From Candidatus Avedoeria danica (GTDB taxonomy: Bacteria; Chloroflexota; Anaerolineae; Epilineales; Epilineaceae): DNA of 64,000 nucleotides. Position numbers and translations under genes: made by a program. Below the pieces are notes generated by a model that made no database searches, had not been told where the DNA came from, and worked only from the letters and a program-made list of their open reading frames with translations. Every line of letters starts with the position of its first letter. Within the stretch, counting starts at the first letter, position 1. Below, piece after piece: positions 36,438-44,583 of the stretch. Location of the stretch: assembly GCA_016703025.1 (NCBI GenBank), contig JADJCV010000002.1, positions 190,625 to 254,624 of the forward strand. The letters are read 5' to 3'.

Positions 36438-36486
36438 CCCCCAGCATTGGGGGAGGGGTCGGCGCGCCAGCGCCGGGGGCGGGGGC
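36438..36486. repeat. 49-bp inverted repeat, right arm (intergenic)
   Basis: This is an exact inverted copy of 36234-36282, located between the dsbD start and the sigma factor stop. With four extra bases on its left (36434-36459) it contains a perfect 11-bp stem (cccctccccca, loop gcat) that could also terminate sigma factor transcription, although no T tract follows. Confidence 0.85.
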
Positions 36487-36500
36487 TTTGGGCCGGACAC

Positions 36501-37145
36501 CTACGCCCCCCCCATCGCCTCCCCCAACATCCGCCGCGCCCGCGCCAGACGGCTCTTCACCGTCCCCATCGGCAGCTGCAGCGTTTCCGCGATCTCCTCG
36601 TAGCTCAGCTCCGTCACGTGGCGCAGGACGATGACCGTTCGGTAGTCGTCCGGCAGCGCCTCGACGGCCTGCCAGAGCTGCGCGCCGAGTTCGCCGTCGG
36701 CGGCTTGTTCCTCGGGCGAGACCTCGTCGCCGTCGTCGGGCAGGCGCTCGAAGTACGCATCGGCGGCGTCGCTGGACGGGCCGACGACGGACGCGCGGGC
36801 GCGGCGCCGGCGGAAGTTCAGGCAGAGGTTGGTGGCGATGCGCGTGATCCAGCCGCCGAAGCGGTACTGCGGATCGAAATGGGACAGCGCGGCGTAGGCG
36901 CGCAGGAACGCTTCCTGCGTCAGATCCTGCGCGTCCTCCGGGTGGCCGACGAGGCGCCAGCTGGTGCGATAGACCGGCCGCCACCACCGCTCGACGAGTT
37001 CTGGAAACGCCGCCGGGTCGCCGTCGAGCGCAGCCGACACCAGCGCCTCGTCCGACACCTGTGCAAGGGGCGTGGGCGAAAGTGGGGCGCAGTCACGGGC
37101 GGAGGCTTGAAGGGTTTGCGGCGCGGGCGACTCGGCCATGCGCAT
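36501..37145 (-). CDS. ECF-type RNA polymerase sigma factor
   Basis: This 214-residue sigma-70 family protein has region 2 ('VYRTSWRLVGHPEDAQDLTQEAFLRAY', given as a pattern across about 65-95), 'FGGWITRIATNLCLNFRRR' and region 4 ('LPDDYRTVIVLRHVTELSYEEIAETL.LPMGTVKSRLARAR'). There is no region 3, as in ECF factors. The acidic linker between regions 2 and 4 is longer than usual. The start could be 37145 or 37139; neither has a clear RBS. No anti-sigma gene is adjacent in its direction. Its target regulon is unknown. Confidence 0.9.
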   Translation of the reverse strand: MRMAESPAPQTLQASARDCAPLSPTPLAQVSDEALVSAALDGDPAAFPELVERWWRPVYRTSWRLVGHPEDAQDLTQEAFLRAYAALSHFDPQYRFGGWITRIATNLCLNFRRRRARASVVGPSSDAADAYFERLPDDGDEVSPEEQAADGELGAQLWQAVEALPDDYRTVIVLRHVTELSYEEIAETLQLPMGTVKSRLARARRMLGEAMGGA

Positions 37146-37241
37146 GCATCCGTGGGAGCGGTCGGACGGCCGGGCGGATTGTGTCACAACACGGGGTGGC
37201 GGGCCAGCGATCTGCACAGCCGGCGCACGCACCCACCGAAG

Positions 37242-37961
37242 TCAATCACCGGCTGCGTCCGAACGCCCGCCCGCCGGGTCGTCTTGCCCCCGCATCCGCG
37301 CGCGGATCCGCTCCGCGTTCCCCTGCAGGGACTGGAAGAAGTCGGACGTCGTGATCTGCGTCACCTCGCGGGCATGGCTGGCGCGATCGAACTCGATCTG
37401 CAGATCCTGCAGCCGGCGCTTGAGATCGCGCTCCCGGTCCTGGATCGCATCGACCATCTCCACGAACGAGCGGATGAAGCTGCCGATATTGCCGTCCGCG
37501 CGCGCCGCGGCGTCGGCCAGGATGGACGTGCGGGCCACCTCGTACTGGCCGTCCGTCACGAGGCGCGCCCACGCGGTCACGTAGTCCAGGTAGGCGCTCG
37601 TGCGCGTCATCCGCGCGCCGAGCATCTGGATCGTCATGTCCGTCAGCGGGCCGTCGCGGCCGATGTTCGCCAGGAAGGTCGCCCGGTCGAGGCGCCGCAG
37701 CCGGACCGCCGTGACGCAGCTGGCCGTCGCGTGCCGGAAGCCGCCGGCCAGCAGCGCCAACTCGCCGAAGTGGTCGCCCGCCACGAGCCGTTCCAAGCGG
37801 ACGCCGTCCTCGGTGAAGATGTCGATCTCCCCCTCGACCACGGTATAGAACGCATCGCCCGGGTCGCCCTTGCGGAACAGCGCGTCGCCGGCCGGCAGCT
37901 CGACGGTGGTCCAGAGCGCGAACGTGTCGCCGGATGGCGCGGCCATCCCGGGCGCGGTCAT
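37242..37961 (-). CDS. Cyclic-nucleotide-binding domain protein with coiled coil
   Basis: This 239-residue protein has a cNMP-binding beta-barrel over about 15-120 with the phosphate-binding cassette 'GDHFGELALLAGGFRHATASC' (about 62-82). The usual PBC Arg-Ala pair is replaced by 'RHATAS', close to consensus. The C-terminal half is helical and charged ('IQDRERDLKRRLQDLQIEF'), suggesting a coiled coil and no HTH, so it is not a CRP-type transcription factor. Its start overlaps the winged-helix gene stop by 4 bp. It could read out nucleotides made by cyclases such as the one at 4390-7161; that link is inference. Confidence 0.85.
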   Translation of the reverse strand: MTAPGMAAPSGDTFALWTTVELPAGDALFRKGDPGDAFYTVVEGEIDIFTEDGVRLERLVAGDHFGELALLAGGFRHATASCVTAVRLRRLDRATFLANIGRDGPLTDMTIQMLGARMTRTSAYLDYVTAWARLVTDGQYEVARTSILADAAARADGNIGSFIRSFVEMVDAIQDRERDLKRRLQDLQIEFDRASHAREVTQITTSDFFQSLQGNAERIRARMRGQDDPAGGRSDAAGD

Positions 37962-38350
37962 CGCTTACCCTCGCCGTCGCCGTCCGCATCCTCCCCACCG
38001 TTGGCCGCAGGCGCGGCCGTCCGATCGACCAAGTGGGCCCACATCCCTTCCGGCACCCGCACCCGCCGGCGAACGGCGTGCACCCAGAAGCGCGGCACGG
38101 CATCGTCCGAGTGTTGGACGAGGCCGCGGGCAACGAGATCGGCCAGCCGCTGCTCGACGTCGGCCGGCGGCAGCGCGAGGTCTTCGGCCAGCGCGGCCGC
38201 ATCGGACGCGCCGCGCCGGAGGAGCCGCTGGACGATCGCGACCTCTTCCGGGCTCAGCGACAGCAGTTCGAGCGCCGAGAGGCCTTGGCGCACATCGCGC
38301 GGTGCGCGCGCGTCGACCTCGGCTTGCACCCGATCGAAGATGCCGGGCAT
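37958..38350 (-). CDS. Small winged-helix-like protein
   Basis: This 130-residue protein starts at ATG 38350 after a near-perfect AAGGAGGT. Residues about 28-80 ('LSPEEVAIVQRLLRRGASDAAALAEDLALPPADVEQRLADLVARGLV', pattern) form a likely winged-helix fold of the MarR/ROK-like type. The N-terminal 25 residues are helical. The C-terminal tail is acidic and Gly-rich. It overlaps the cyclic-nucleotide-binding gene by ATGA. It may be a transcription regulator or a protein-interaction adaptor of the operon. Confidence 0.68.
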   Translation of the reverse strand: MPGIFDRVQAEVDARAPRDVRQGLSALELLSLSPEEVAIVQRLLRRGASDAAALAEDLALPPADVEQRLADLVARGLVQHSDDAVPRFWVHAVRRRVRVPEGMWAHLVDRTAAPAANGGEDADGDGEGKR

Positions 38351-38370
38351 ATCGACCTCCTTGAACCCCG

Positions 38371-38583
38371 TCACGCCAGCTCGGGCATCGGGATCGGATC
38401 GGGCTGTGGGCGGCAGAGCTCGCACCACAGCACGTCGGCCACCACGATCGCCTGCGGGACGCCGTCCTTGCTCGGGTAGACGGACAGGATATAGGGCATC
38501 TCGCGGTGGTGCGCCCGGCACACCCCGCGGCCGCAGAAGCGGCAAACACCAAACGCCTCGGTCGTGCAGCTGTTGCATTGCAT
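38371..38583 (-). CDS. Small cysteine-rich (B-box/zinc-ribbon-like) protein
   Basis: The 70-residue product begins 'MQCNSCTTEAFGVCRFCGRG', with CxxC pairs at C3/C6 and C14/C17, then 'CRAHH' and a late 'WCELC', enough ligands for two zinc sites in a B-box-like cross-brace. The ATG at 38583 is preferred over the upstream 38631 because it starts right at the first zinc knuckle. It sits between the MinD-like and winged-helix genes with gaps of about 20 bp, so it is operonic. Probable protein-protein interaction module. Confidence 0.72.
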   Translation of the reverse strand: MQCNSCTTEAFGVCRFCGRGVCRAHHREMPYILSVYPSKDGVPQAIVVADVLWCELCRPQPDPIPMPELA

Positions 38584-38605
38584 GCGCAGACTCCCCAGAT
38601 TGGCA

Positions 38606-39355
38606 CTACGACGCCAGGACCCGCTCCGCAATCCGCTTGAGCGTTCCCGTCAACGGATGATCCGGATGCCGCAACACGAACACCCCCTCGCTGGCCAGCG
38701 CCATCAGCTCGTCCGAGTGCGGCAGCACACCCACCACATCCGCGCCGTACGTCTCCGCCACGCGGTCGCGCACGGATGCGAAGTCGAACGTCGACGGCGC
38801 CTTGTTCACCAGCATCTGCAGGCGCGGCACCCCGAGCCGGCGGGCGACCTCGACCGTGACGGCGGTGCCGAGGTAGTCCTGCTGGTCCGGGCGCATGACC
38901 AGCAGCAGCGTATCGCTGACCGCCATCGACAGCAGCGTCTCCTCGTTCAGCCCGGGGTGGGTGTCCACGAACAGGACATCCAGGTTCAGGTGCGCGATGA
39001 GCTCGCGGAAGCCGTCCGTCAGGCGCTCGACGTCGTAGCCCTCGCGCAGGATCCGGGCGATGTCCTCCGTGTTCAGGCTGGCCGGGACGACGTGGAGCGT
39101 CCGGTTGTCCGGCAGCGACACGGGATACGCGATCGAATCGACGCCGCAGCGCCCCCACAGGTAATCGTTGAGCGCCGTCGTCACCGTCGGCGGGCCGAGG
39201 CCGAAGAGAACGTGCACACCGGGCGAGCTGATGTCCGTGTCCACCAGCCCGACCTTGCGGCCGGAAGCCGCGGCGAGGACGGCCAGGTTGGCCGTCAGGT
39301 TGGACTTGCCGGTCCCGCCGCGGAACGAGTGTACGGAGACGATCGAGGCCATCAT
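38606..39355 (-). CDS. MinD/ParA-like P-loop ATPase
   Basis: The 249-residue protein has a deviant Walker A 'FRGGTGKSN' (11-19), where the usual signature Lys is Arg. Switch I is 'VDTDISSPG' and Walker B 'DVLFVDTHPGLNEE', followed by 'VMRPDQQDYLGTAV'. These are features of MinD/FlhG/CpaE-like ATPases that dimerise on membranes or targets. The Arg substitution could alter dimer-dependent hydrolysis. The start at 39355 follows AAAGGA, and its first codons overlap the PrsW stop by 4 bp. It is not near ParB or cell-division genes, so the cargo is unknown. Confidence 0.85.
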   Translation of the reverse strand: MMASIVSVHSFRGGTGKSNLTANLAVLAAASGRKVGLVDTDISSPGVHVLFGLGPPTVTTALNDYLWGRCGVDSIAYPVSLPDNRTLHVVPASLNTEDIARILREGYDVERLTDGFRELIAHLNLDVLFVDTHPGLNEETLLSMAVSDTLLLVMRPDQQDYLGTAVTVEVARRLGVPRLQMLVNKAPSTFDFASVRDRVAETYGADVVGVLPHSDELMALASEGVFVLRHPDHPLTGTLKRIAERVLAS

Positions 39356-40491
39356 GGGTCCTTTGGGGGTGCGGTCCGTGTCGCCAGCCGACTCCAAACA
39401 TCGTCGCTTCTCGGCCGCGCGTCCAGCGCCGATGCGTCGAGCAGCTGCGCGCCGAGGCGGTCCCACAGCGGGGTGTTGCCGGACGGCAGGATGGAGCGGA
39501 CGTAGGTCATGCAGTAGACGCCGACGGCGCGGCGCAACCGGTCGTGCTCCGCTTGCAGCGCGGCGATGTCGGCTTCGATCTCGGCGCGCTGCGCCGGCTC
39601 CGCCGTGCGCTGCGCCAGCTGGTGCTTGAGGCCCAAGCGGGCCTGCGAGCGCAACAGCGCCTCGACGGCCTGCCGCTTCGCCTCGCCGAAGTGGACCGTG
39701 ACCGGAGCGAGCACCTTGTCCAGATCGCGCATCCGGTCCACGGCCCGCGCCTCGTGCGGCGAGACGCCGATGCCGATGTCGAGCGAGTCCGCGATCCAGC
39801 GGCGCTCGACCCGCAGCCCGAGGAGCATGACGCACGCGATCGCGCCGACGCCGCCGGTGCCGATGACGATCGCGGCCAGGAGGACGACGGAGCCGAACGA
39901 TGTCGACGTCACGACGCGGTTGAAGCCCATGTGGAGCGCGATCGCCAGCCCCCAGCCGGCCAGCAGGGCGACGTAGCGCCGCCACGAGCGCTCGAAGCGG
40001 AAGCGCCCGATGACGATACCGACGAGCGCGCTGGCCGTGCCGTGGACGAGCGATGTCGAGAACGCGCGGTTCACGCTGAGCGCCAGGCTGTCGCCGAGGC
40101 CGGCGCGCAGCGCGTAGAAGACGTTCTCCACCATCGCGAACGCCGTCCCGCCGGCGAAGCCGCAGATCGCGCCGTCCACGAAGTACGTGAAGTCCCGCCG
40201 CCGGACGACGATCCAGACGCCGAGCGACTTGGCGACCTCCTCGACGACCGGCGCGACGATCGTCTTGATCGCCAGCATCGTTGCCGCCACCGAGAGCCCG
40301 AGCTGCAGCATGAGCGCGTCGCGGACGCCATTGTTGATGACGTACGCCGCCGGAAACGCCAGGAACCCGACCGCGGCGCACGTGAGGACATTGCGCAGGC
40401 TGTGCGAGGCGTAGAGGTCGAGCTTGCGCACCGCCGCCAGGAAGGCGAGCGGCACGCCGATCGATACGCACAGGACGGCGGCTACGGTCAT
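39352..40491 (-). CDS. PrsW-family intramembrane protease-like protein
   Basis: This 379-residue protein has about eight transmembrane helices in its first 240 residues and the PrsW/CPBP-type motifs 'EEVAK' (84-88), 'FAMVEN' (118-123), 'LVHGTAS' near 150 and 'ALHMGFN'. In Bacillus, PrsW performs site-1 cleavage of an anti-sigma factor. The C-terminal 130 residues are soluble and helical ('HQLAQRTAEPAQRAEIEADIAALQ'), unlike minimal PrsW, and may contact the downstream operon products. It is the first gene of the five-gene operon and couples to the ATPase gene by ATGA. Its substrate is unknown; the ECF sigma nearby has no evident anti-sigma. Confidence 0.85.
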   Translation of the reverse strand: MTVAAVLCVSIGVPLAFLAAVRKLDLYASHSLRNVLTCAAVGFLAFPAAYVINNGVRDALMLQLGLSVAATMLAIKTIVAPVVEEVAKSLGVWIVVRRRDFTYFVDGAICGFAGGTAFAMVENVFYALRAGLGDSLALSVNRAFSTSLVHGTASALVGIVIGRFRFERSWRRYVALLAGWGLAIALHMGFNRVVTSTSFGSVVLLAAIVIGTGGVGAIACVMLLGLRVERRWIADSLDIGIGVSPHEARAVDRMRDLDKVLAPVTVHFGEAKRQAVEALLRSQARLGLKHQLAQRTAEPAQRAEIEADIAALQAEHDRLRRAVGVYCMTYVRSILPSGNTPLWDRLGAQLLDASALDARPRSDDVWSRLATRTAPPKDP

Positions 40492-40530
40492 CGTGGGATG
40501 GGTCCTATCGACCGATTCGACGGAAATGCG

Positions 40531-40643
40531 ACGGAAGCGGGTACGCGCATCAAACGGAAGCGGGTGCGCGCATCAATCGGGGCGGCAAGGAAAGCGACGA
40601 ACGGCCAGTGCTCGACGAACGGCCAGTGCTCGACGAACGGCCA
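40531..40643. repeat. Two short tandem direct repeats
   Basis: A 23-bp unit is repeated at 40531-40553 and 40554-40576 with one mismatch. An 18-bp unit (gacgaacggccagtgctc) occurs at 40596-40613 and 40614-40631, with a partial third copy to 40643. They lie upstream of the PrsW operon and could be regulatory or slippage-derived. Confidence 0.75.
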
Positions 40644-40680
40644 AGGGGGCATCGGTGCTGTCCGATGCCCCCTTGGCCGT
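40637..40680 (-). terminator. Perfect 19-bp hairpin downstream of the lipoprotein gene
   Basis: Arms at 40637-40655 and 40662-40680 (outer bases acggccaaggggg) are perfectly complementary around a 6-nt loop, 44 bp after the lipoprotein stop on the minus strand. No T tract follows, but the stem is very stable. Confidence 0.55.
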
Positions 40681-40724
40681 CACTCCGACCGGTACCGGGT
40701 ACCGGCTGCTTCGGTCCTTGGACC

Positions 40725-41816
40725 TTACGGCTGTGCCGCGTTCGCGATCTCGTCGAGGAGGTCGGCGACCGCCACCGCGTCGACCGACTTGCCGTCCAGA
40801 AGATCCGTCAGCGTGCCGCTGTTGATGAGCGTCGTGTCGCCCGCGAAGCCCTCGACGGCGGCGGCGACGTCGTCTCCGAGCATCCCCTTGACGCCGGCCC
40901 ACTCGACCGTCATCCCGACGCCCTGGCGGAGGCCTTCGGCCGCCTTCTGCAGGGCCACGGCGTCCACTGCCGCCGGCTCGGAGCCGGGCTTGGCCGGGTC
41001 GCCGCCGGCGTCACCCTTGACGACCTCGTCGATCAGCGCGGCCGCGGCCGCCGCGTCCACCGGCTCGCCCGCCGCCAGCTTGGTGGCCGTCTCGGCCACC
41101 GCCGGATCGGCCGGCGCCGCGTCGGCGATGTCCTGCGTGATCTGCTGCGTCACGGCGTTGCCCGTCTCCGGGTCGATCTTCACGATCAGGTTGCCGATCT
41201 CCACCATATCCACCGGCGTGCCGGCCTTGGCGTTCAGATCCTCGACGAGCTGGTCGATCGTGGCGTCGAACGCGCCTGCAACCGGCGCCGCGTCGTCACC
41301 GCCGGCGCTCGGACCGAGCGACTCCTCGACGATCGGCAGCACGTCCTTGGCCTGCGGGAAGCTGGCCGCGTAGATCTGCTGCGCCACCTGCTGCGGCGAG
41401 CGTTCCTTGTAAAGGAGCATGCCAACGGCACTCTTGCAGTCGGCTTCGGTCGGGCAGAGCGTCAACAGGTGGGCCTCGAACTTGGCGACATCGGCCTGGC
41501 AGTCCGCGGATGCCCGGCAGGCGTCCTTCATGTCGGCCAGATCGACGCGGCGGGTCGGCGCGAGGCTCTGAACGTAGCCGAGCAGGGTCGCCTCACCCGC
41601 GCCGCCCGAGGGGGCGACACCGGGTGCCGGCTTGGAATCGCCGGGCTTCTCGGCGGGCGGGTTCACCGGTGCGACAGGCGGGTTGCCCGGTTCAACCGGC
41701 TTGCTGGGATCCTCGACGGCCGAGCCGGAGAGGTTGCCCCCGTCGCTGCCGCATGCGGCGAGCAGCGTCGGGGCCAGCGCGAGCAGAGCAAGTGCGGTCG
41801 CCTTCTTCAAGAACAT
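40725..41816 (-). CDS. Helical lipoprotein of unknown function
   Basis: The 363-residue product starts at ATG 41816, ideally spaced from GGAGGAG; upstream in-frame ATGs are not needed. A lipoprotein signal peptide ends in 'LLAAC' (Cys near 22), followed by a Pro/Gly/Lys-rich linker (about 28-75). The rest is helical, with repeated patterns such as 'AGEPVDAAAAAALIDEVV' and 'DGKSVDAVAVADLLDEI', suggesting several copies of a roughly 40-50-residue helical repeat. Four cysteines (about 105-135) could form disulfides. It is anchored on the outer face of the cytoplasmic membrane. No family is recognised. Confidence 0.75.
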   Translation of the reverse strand: MFLKKATALALLALAPTLLAACGSDGGNLSGSAVEDPSKPVEPGNPPVAPVNPPAEKPGDSKPAPGVAPSGGAGEATLLGYVQSLAPTRRVDLADMKDACRASADCQADVAKFEAHLLTLCPTEADCKSAVGMLLYKERSPQQVAQQIYAASFPQAKDVLPIVEESLGPSAGGDDAAPVAGAFDATIDQLVEDLNAKAGTPVDMVEIGNLIVKIDPETGNAVTQQITQDIADAAPADPAVAETATKLAAGEPVDAAAAAALIDEVVKGDAGGDPAKPGSEPAAVDAVALQKAAEGLRQGVGMTVEWAGVKGMLGDDVAAAVEGFAGDTTLINSGTLTDLLDGKSVDAVAVADLLDEIANAAQP

Positions 41817-42041
41817 CGTCGTCTCCTCCATTGGTGTGCGCTTGTGAACTTCCCGACGACGCTTCACAAACCCGTCCTCCCAACCTGACTGCGGCTCGAC
41901 TTCGTTTGTCTGGTGTCAGGTCGATGATGGCTGGGCGTTGCGTCGTTGTGAACAGTATTACAGTTGACTCGGCGCCATGTTCCCGAAACGTCGCGGTCGC
42001 GGGATTCTCTCTGTCGTCACGATCTTCGTACGCCCTTTCGC

Positions 42042-42818
42042 CTACCGCCGCCGCATCGAAAGCAGCAGCAGGACGGCACCGGCCGCGCATGCGAGCGCCA
42101 GGACGATCCGCACGCCCTGTGCCGGCCCGACCGCCGCGCCAGCCAGCGGCCCGAGCACGCCCGGCGCCGCCATCAGCACGACGGCCACGGCCGCGAGCGC
42201 GCCGGCGAACGCCACCGTGCGCGGCGTGAAGGCCTGCCGCCACGACCAGCGCGGTCGCCCGACGTCCGCCGGCGCGGCGATGGCCGGCCGCGCCGCCGGC
42301 GCCTCGGCGGCGTCGAACGGCCCGAACGCCGCCCAGAGAACCCACTCGAACGGTGTCCCGCGGAGCTGGCGACCGACGCTCGACCGGTCGGCCGGCGGCG
42401 CCGTCGCGGCGGGCAGCGGCAGCTCGAGCACGGCGCCCGCCGCCGAACCGCGCGGCATGACCGTCAGCGGCATCGTCACGGCCCGGACCTCCATTTCGGC
42501 CGGCAGCTCGACGCCGGCGCCGGACAGGACCGACCGGGGGTCGGCGCGCAGTCCGGCGCGCAGACTCGGATCGCGCCAGGCATCGACGACGGTGCGCGCG
42601 ATGACGCCCAGCGCCGGCGGCGGGATGGCGGGCAGGTCGAGGACCGGCGCAGCGATCGTGCCGTCCCCGGTGCGATCCGAGCGAAGGAGCCGATGCCAGC
42701 GCTGCCAGCGCACGCCATCGGGGCCTGCGCTGGAGAGCTGCGACAGGTTCGCCGGGGTCGGATCATCGACCCAGCGATCCAATTCACTATCCAGCGGGTC
42801 ATCGTGGCGATTCGACAT
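42042..42818 (-). CDS. Membrane protein with a nitrile-hydratase-leader-like segment
   Basis: The 258-residue protein begins with an acidic soluble part, then residues about 80-116 ('AWRDPSLRAGLRADP', 'GVELPAEMEVRAV') resemble the alpha-subunit leader domain (NHLP) used as a leader in some RiPP precursors. A Pro/Ala-rich region follows, then two C-terminal transmembrane helices (about 203-222 and 232-250) and a short basic tail. Most likely the soluble part is cytoplasmic. No RiPP-modifying enzyme lies next to it, so the segment may serve another interaction. It is divergent from the Notum-like gene. Confidence 0.6.
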   Translation of the reverse strand: MSNRHDDPLDSELDRWVDDPTPANLSQLSSAGPDGVRWQRWHRLLRSDRTGDGTIAAPVLDLPAIPPPALGVIARTVVDAWRDPSLRAGLRADPRSVLSGAGVELPAEMEVRAVTMPLTVMPRGSAAGAVLELPLPAATAPPADRSSVGRQLRGTPFEWVLWAAFGPFDAAEAPAARPAIAAPADVGRPRWSWRQAFTPRTVAFAGALAAVAVVLMAAPGVLGPLAGAAVGPAQGVRIVLALACAAGAVLLLLSMRRR

Positions 42819-43015
42819 GCCGTCTCCGGAACGGGATGATGCATGAGGTTGGGACGATCGGGCTCACCTGTTCATACCCGCGACGGGCCGGATTGTTTCC
42901 GACGGCCGGGACAAACCGTGCCGACAAACCCATGCGCGCGACCATCCGATCCCGCGCGTGTTGTACCATCACGAGGCGCCGCCACGGGCGAACGGGACCC
43001 AAGACGAGGTGAGGA

Positions 43016-44383
43016 ATGGCCGTGCAAGCCGTGCATCAGGTTGTCGGCGGACGTCGGGGTCGGCGACCGAGCCGCGCGCGGTGGATCGCGCCCGCCGTGC
43101 TCACGCTGGCCGTGCTGGCCGGCGGCGGCCCGGCGCCGGCCGCCGCCCAACAGCCGGTCGTGACGACGGCGCGCATCCAGCTGCCGTTCGTCGCCCGCCT
43201 CGTCGGCCCGTCCGACCTCGTGCCCGCGCCGACCGCGCCGGCCCGTGGCGCGACGCAGACCCCATCGACGGCCGTCGCGACGACGCCGTCCGCAACGCAG
43301 CGCCCGACGGAGGCGTTCCCGACCGCCACGGCGACGCCGGACGGCGCATCGCCCGGCCTGCCGCTGTCCGTGGCCGACGCCGACATGGAGCGCTGGGTGT
43401 TCGCGCCGTTCCCGGACGCGGTGTGCGGGCGCGGGACGCCGACGGGGCTCGGGCTGAACATCACGGACCAAAGCCAGGACGTGATGATCTACTTCGAGGG
43501 CGGCGGCGCGTGCTGGGACCCGCTTTCGTGTCTCTTTCTCCAAACCGCGGCCAACCTCGACGGCGTGACGAAGGAGAAGTTCGAGGCCGCGGTGGCCCAG
43601 GGCATCCTCGGCCGCGGCATCTTCGACCGCGCCGACCCGCGCAACCCGCTCCGGACGATGAGCTGGGTGTACGTGCCCTATTGCACCGGCGACGCCCACC
43701 TGGGCGACCGCGCGGCCACCTACCAGGGACAGACGATCCGCCACGTCGGCTGGCGCAACGTCGACGCCTATCTCCGCCGCATCGTGCCGACGTTCCGCGA
43801 TGCGGAGCGCGTCGTCGTCACCGGCTTCAGCGCCGGCGGGCTCGGCAGCACCGGCAACCTCTGGCACGTCGCCGAGGCTTTTAAGGCCGTCGACGGCCCG
43901 GCGCCCGTGCTGATCGACGATGCCGGGCCGATCCTCCGCCCGGCCCACCTCACCGCGGCGGCGCAGACCAAGCTCCGCGACGCCTGGGGCCTCGGCGGGA
44001 CGATCGAGCAGAGCTGCCCGGAATGCAGGCCGGCCACGGGCTACCACGAGGCGTACGCCTTCCTGGCCCGCAACGTGCCGGGCTTCCGCGGCTCGCTCCT
44101 CAGCAGCTACGAGGACAACACGATGCGCGCCTTCTTCGGCCTGCTGAACGGCGCGACGGTCGACGGCCCGGCGATGCGCCGTGGGCTGAACGACCTGGCG
44201 GACTGGACGGAAAGCTGGGACGCCGCGGCCATTCCGGGCCGCTTCCGTGTCTTCTACTATGGCGGCGAGCGCCACGGCGCGCTCACCGTCGCCCCGCTCG
44301 GCGCGACGCCGGGGCTGGTTGAGTTCCTGAACGCCCAGCTCGCCGACGGCCCCGGGTGGGACAGCGTGCGACCCGCCGACTGA
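43016..44383 (+). CDS. Exported pectin acetylesterase/Notum-like hydrolase
   Basis: This 455-residue protein has a signal peptide (about 20-45), a Thr/Pro/Ala-rich linker (70-115), and an alpha/beta-hydrolase domain of the pectinacetylesterase/Notum family. The signatures are 'MIYFEGGGACWD' (oxyanion region, near 155), the nucleophile elbow 'GFSAGG' (Ser near 272), 'LIDDAGP' (candidate acid) and 'ERHGAL' (candidate His). Family members remove acyl groups from polysaccharides or lipids from proteins; the substrate here is unknown. GAGGTGAGGA precedes the ATG. Confidence 0.85.
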   Translation: MAVQAVHQVVGGRRGRRPSRARWIAPAVLTLAVLAGGGPAPAAAQQPVVTTARIQLPFVARLVGPSDLVPAPTAPARGATQTPSTAVATTPSATQRPTEAFPTATATPDGASPGLPLSVADADMERWVFAPFPDAVCGRGTPTGLGLNITDQSQDVMIYFEGGGACWDPLSCLFLQTAANLDGVTKEKFEAAVAQGILGRGIFDRADPRNPLRTMSWVYVPYCTGDAHLGDRAATYQGQTIRHVGWRNVDAYLRRIVPTFRDAERVVVTGFSAGGLGSTGNLWHVAEAFKAVDGPAPVLIDDAGPILRPAHLTAAAQTKLRDAWGLGGTIEQSCPECRPATGYHEAYAFLARNVPGFRGSLLSSYEDNTMRAFFGLLNGATVDGPAMRRGLNDLADWTESWDAAAIPGRFRVFYYGGERHGALTVAPLGATPGLVEFLNAQLADGPGWDSVRPAD

Positions 44384-44505
44384 CGACGTCACCCCAGATG
44401 CGGTGGCGGCGGAGCGTCATCGACCGGCGGTCGCGCCCCATCGGCCCGCCGTAACGCCCCATCCCATCGCGGCAACGCCCCACCCGGGCGGCGGAACGAT
44501 CGGAT

Positions 44506-44583
44506 GGATCGGGGATCGGCGCGCGCTTACGCTTGACGTGTTGGTCAAGCGGGCATGCGCGCTCCCCGATGAGGATCCGATCC
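44506..44583 (+). promoter_or_regulatory. Long imperfect hairpin in the lipoprotein leader
   Basis: Between ggatcgg (44506) and ccgatcc (44577-44583) the sequence pairs in nested blocks: ggggatcgg..gcgcgc with gcgcgctcccc, and a perfect CGCTTGAC/GTCAAGCG stem at 44530-44537 and 44544-44551. It ends directly before the ATG at 44584, so it could be an RNA structure controlling translation or an operator. Confidence 0.45.

Noticed and set aside
40531..40643. Possible CRISPR array
   Set aside because: The units are directly abutting tandem repeats with no spacers and no cas genes nearby.
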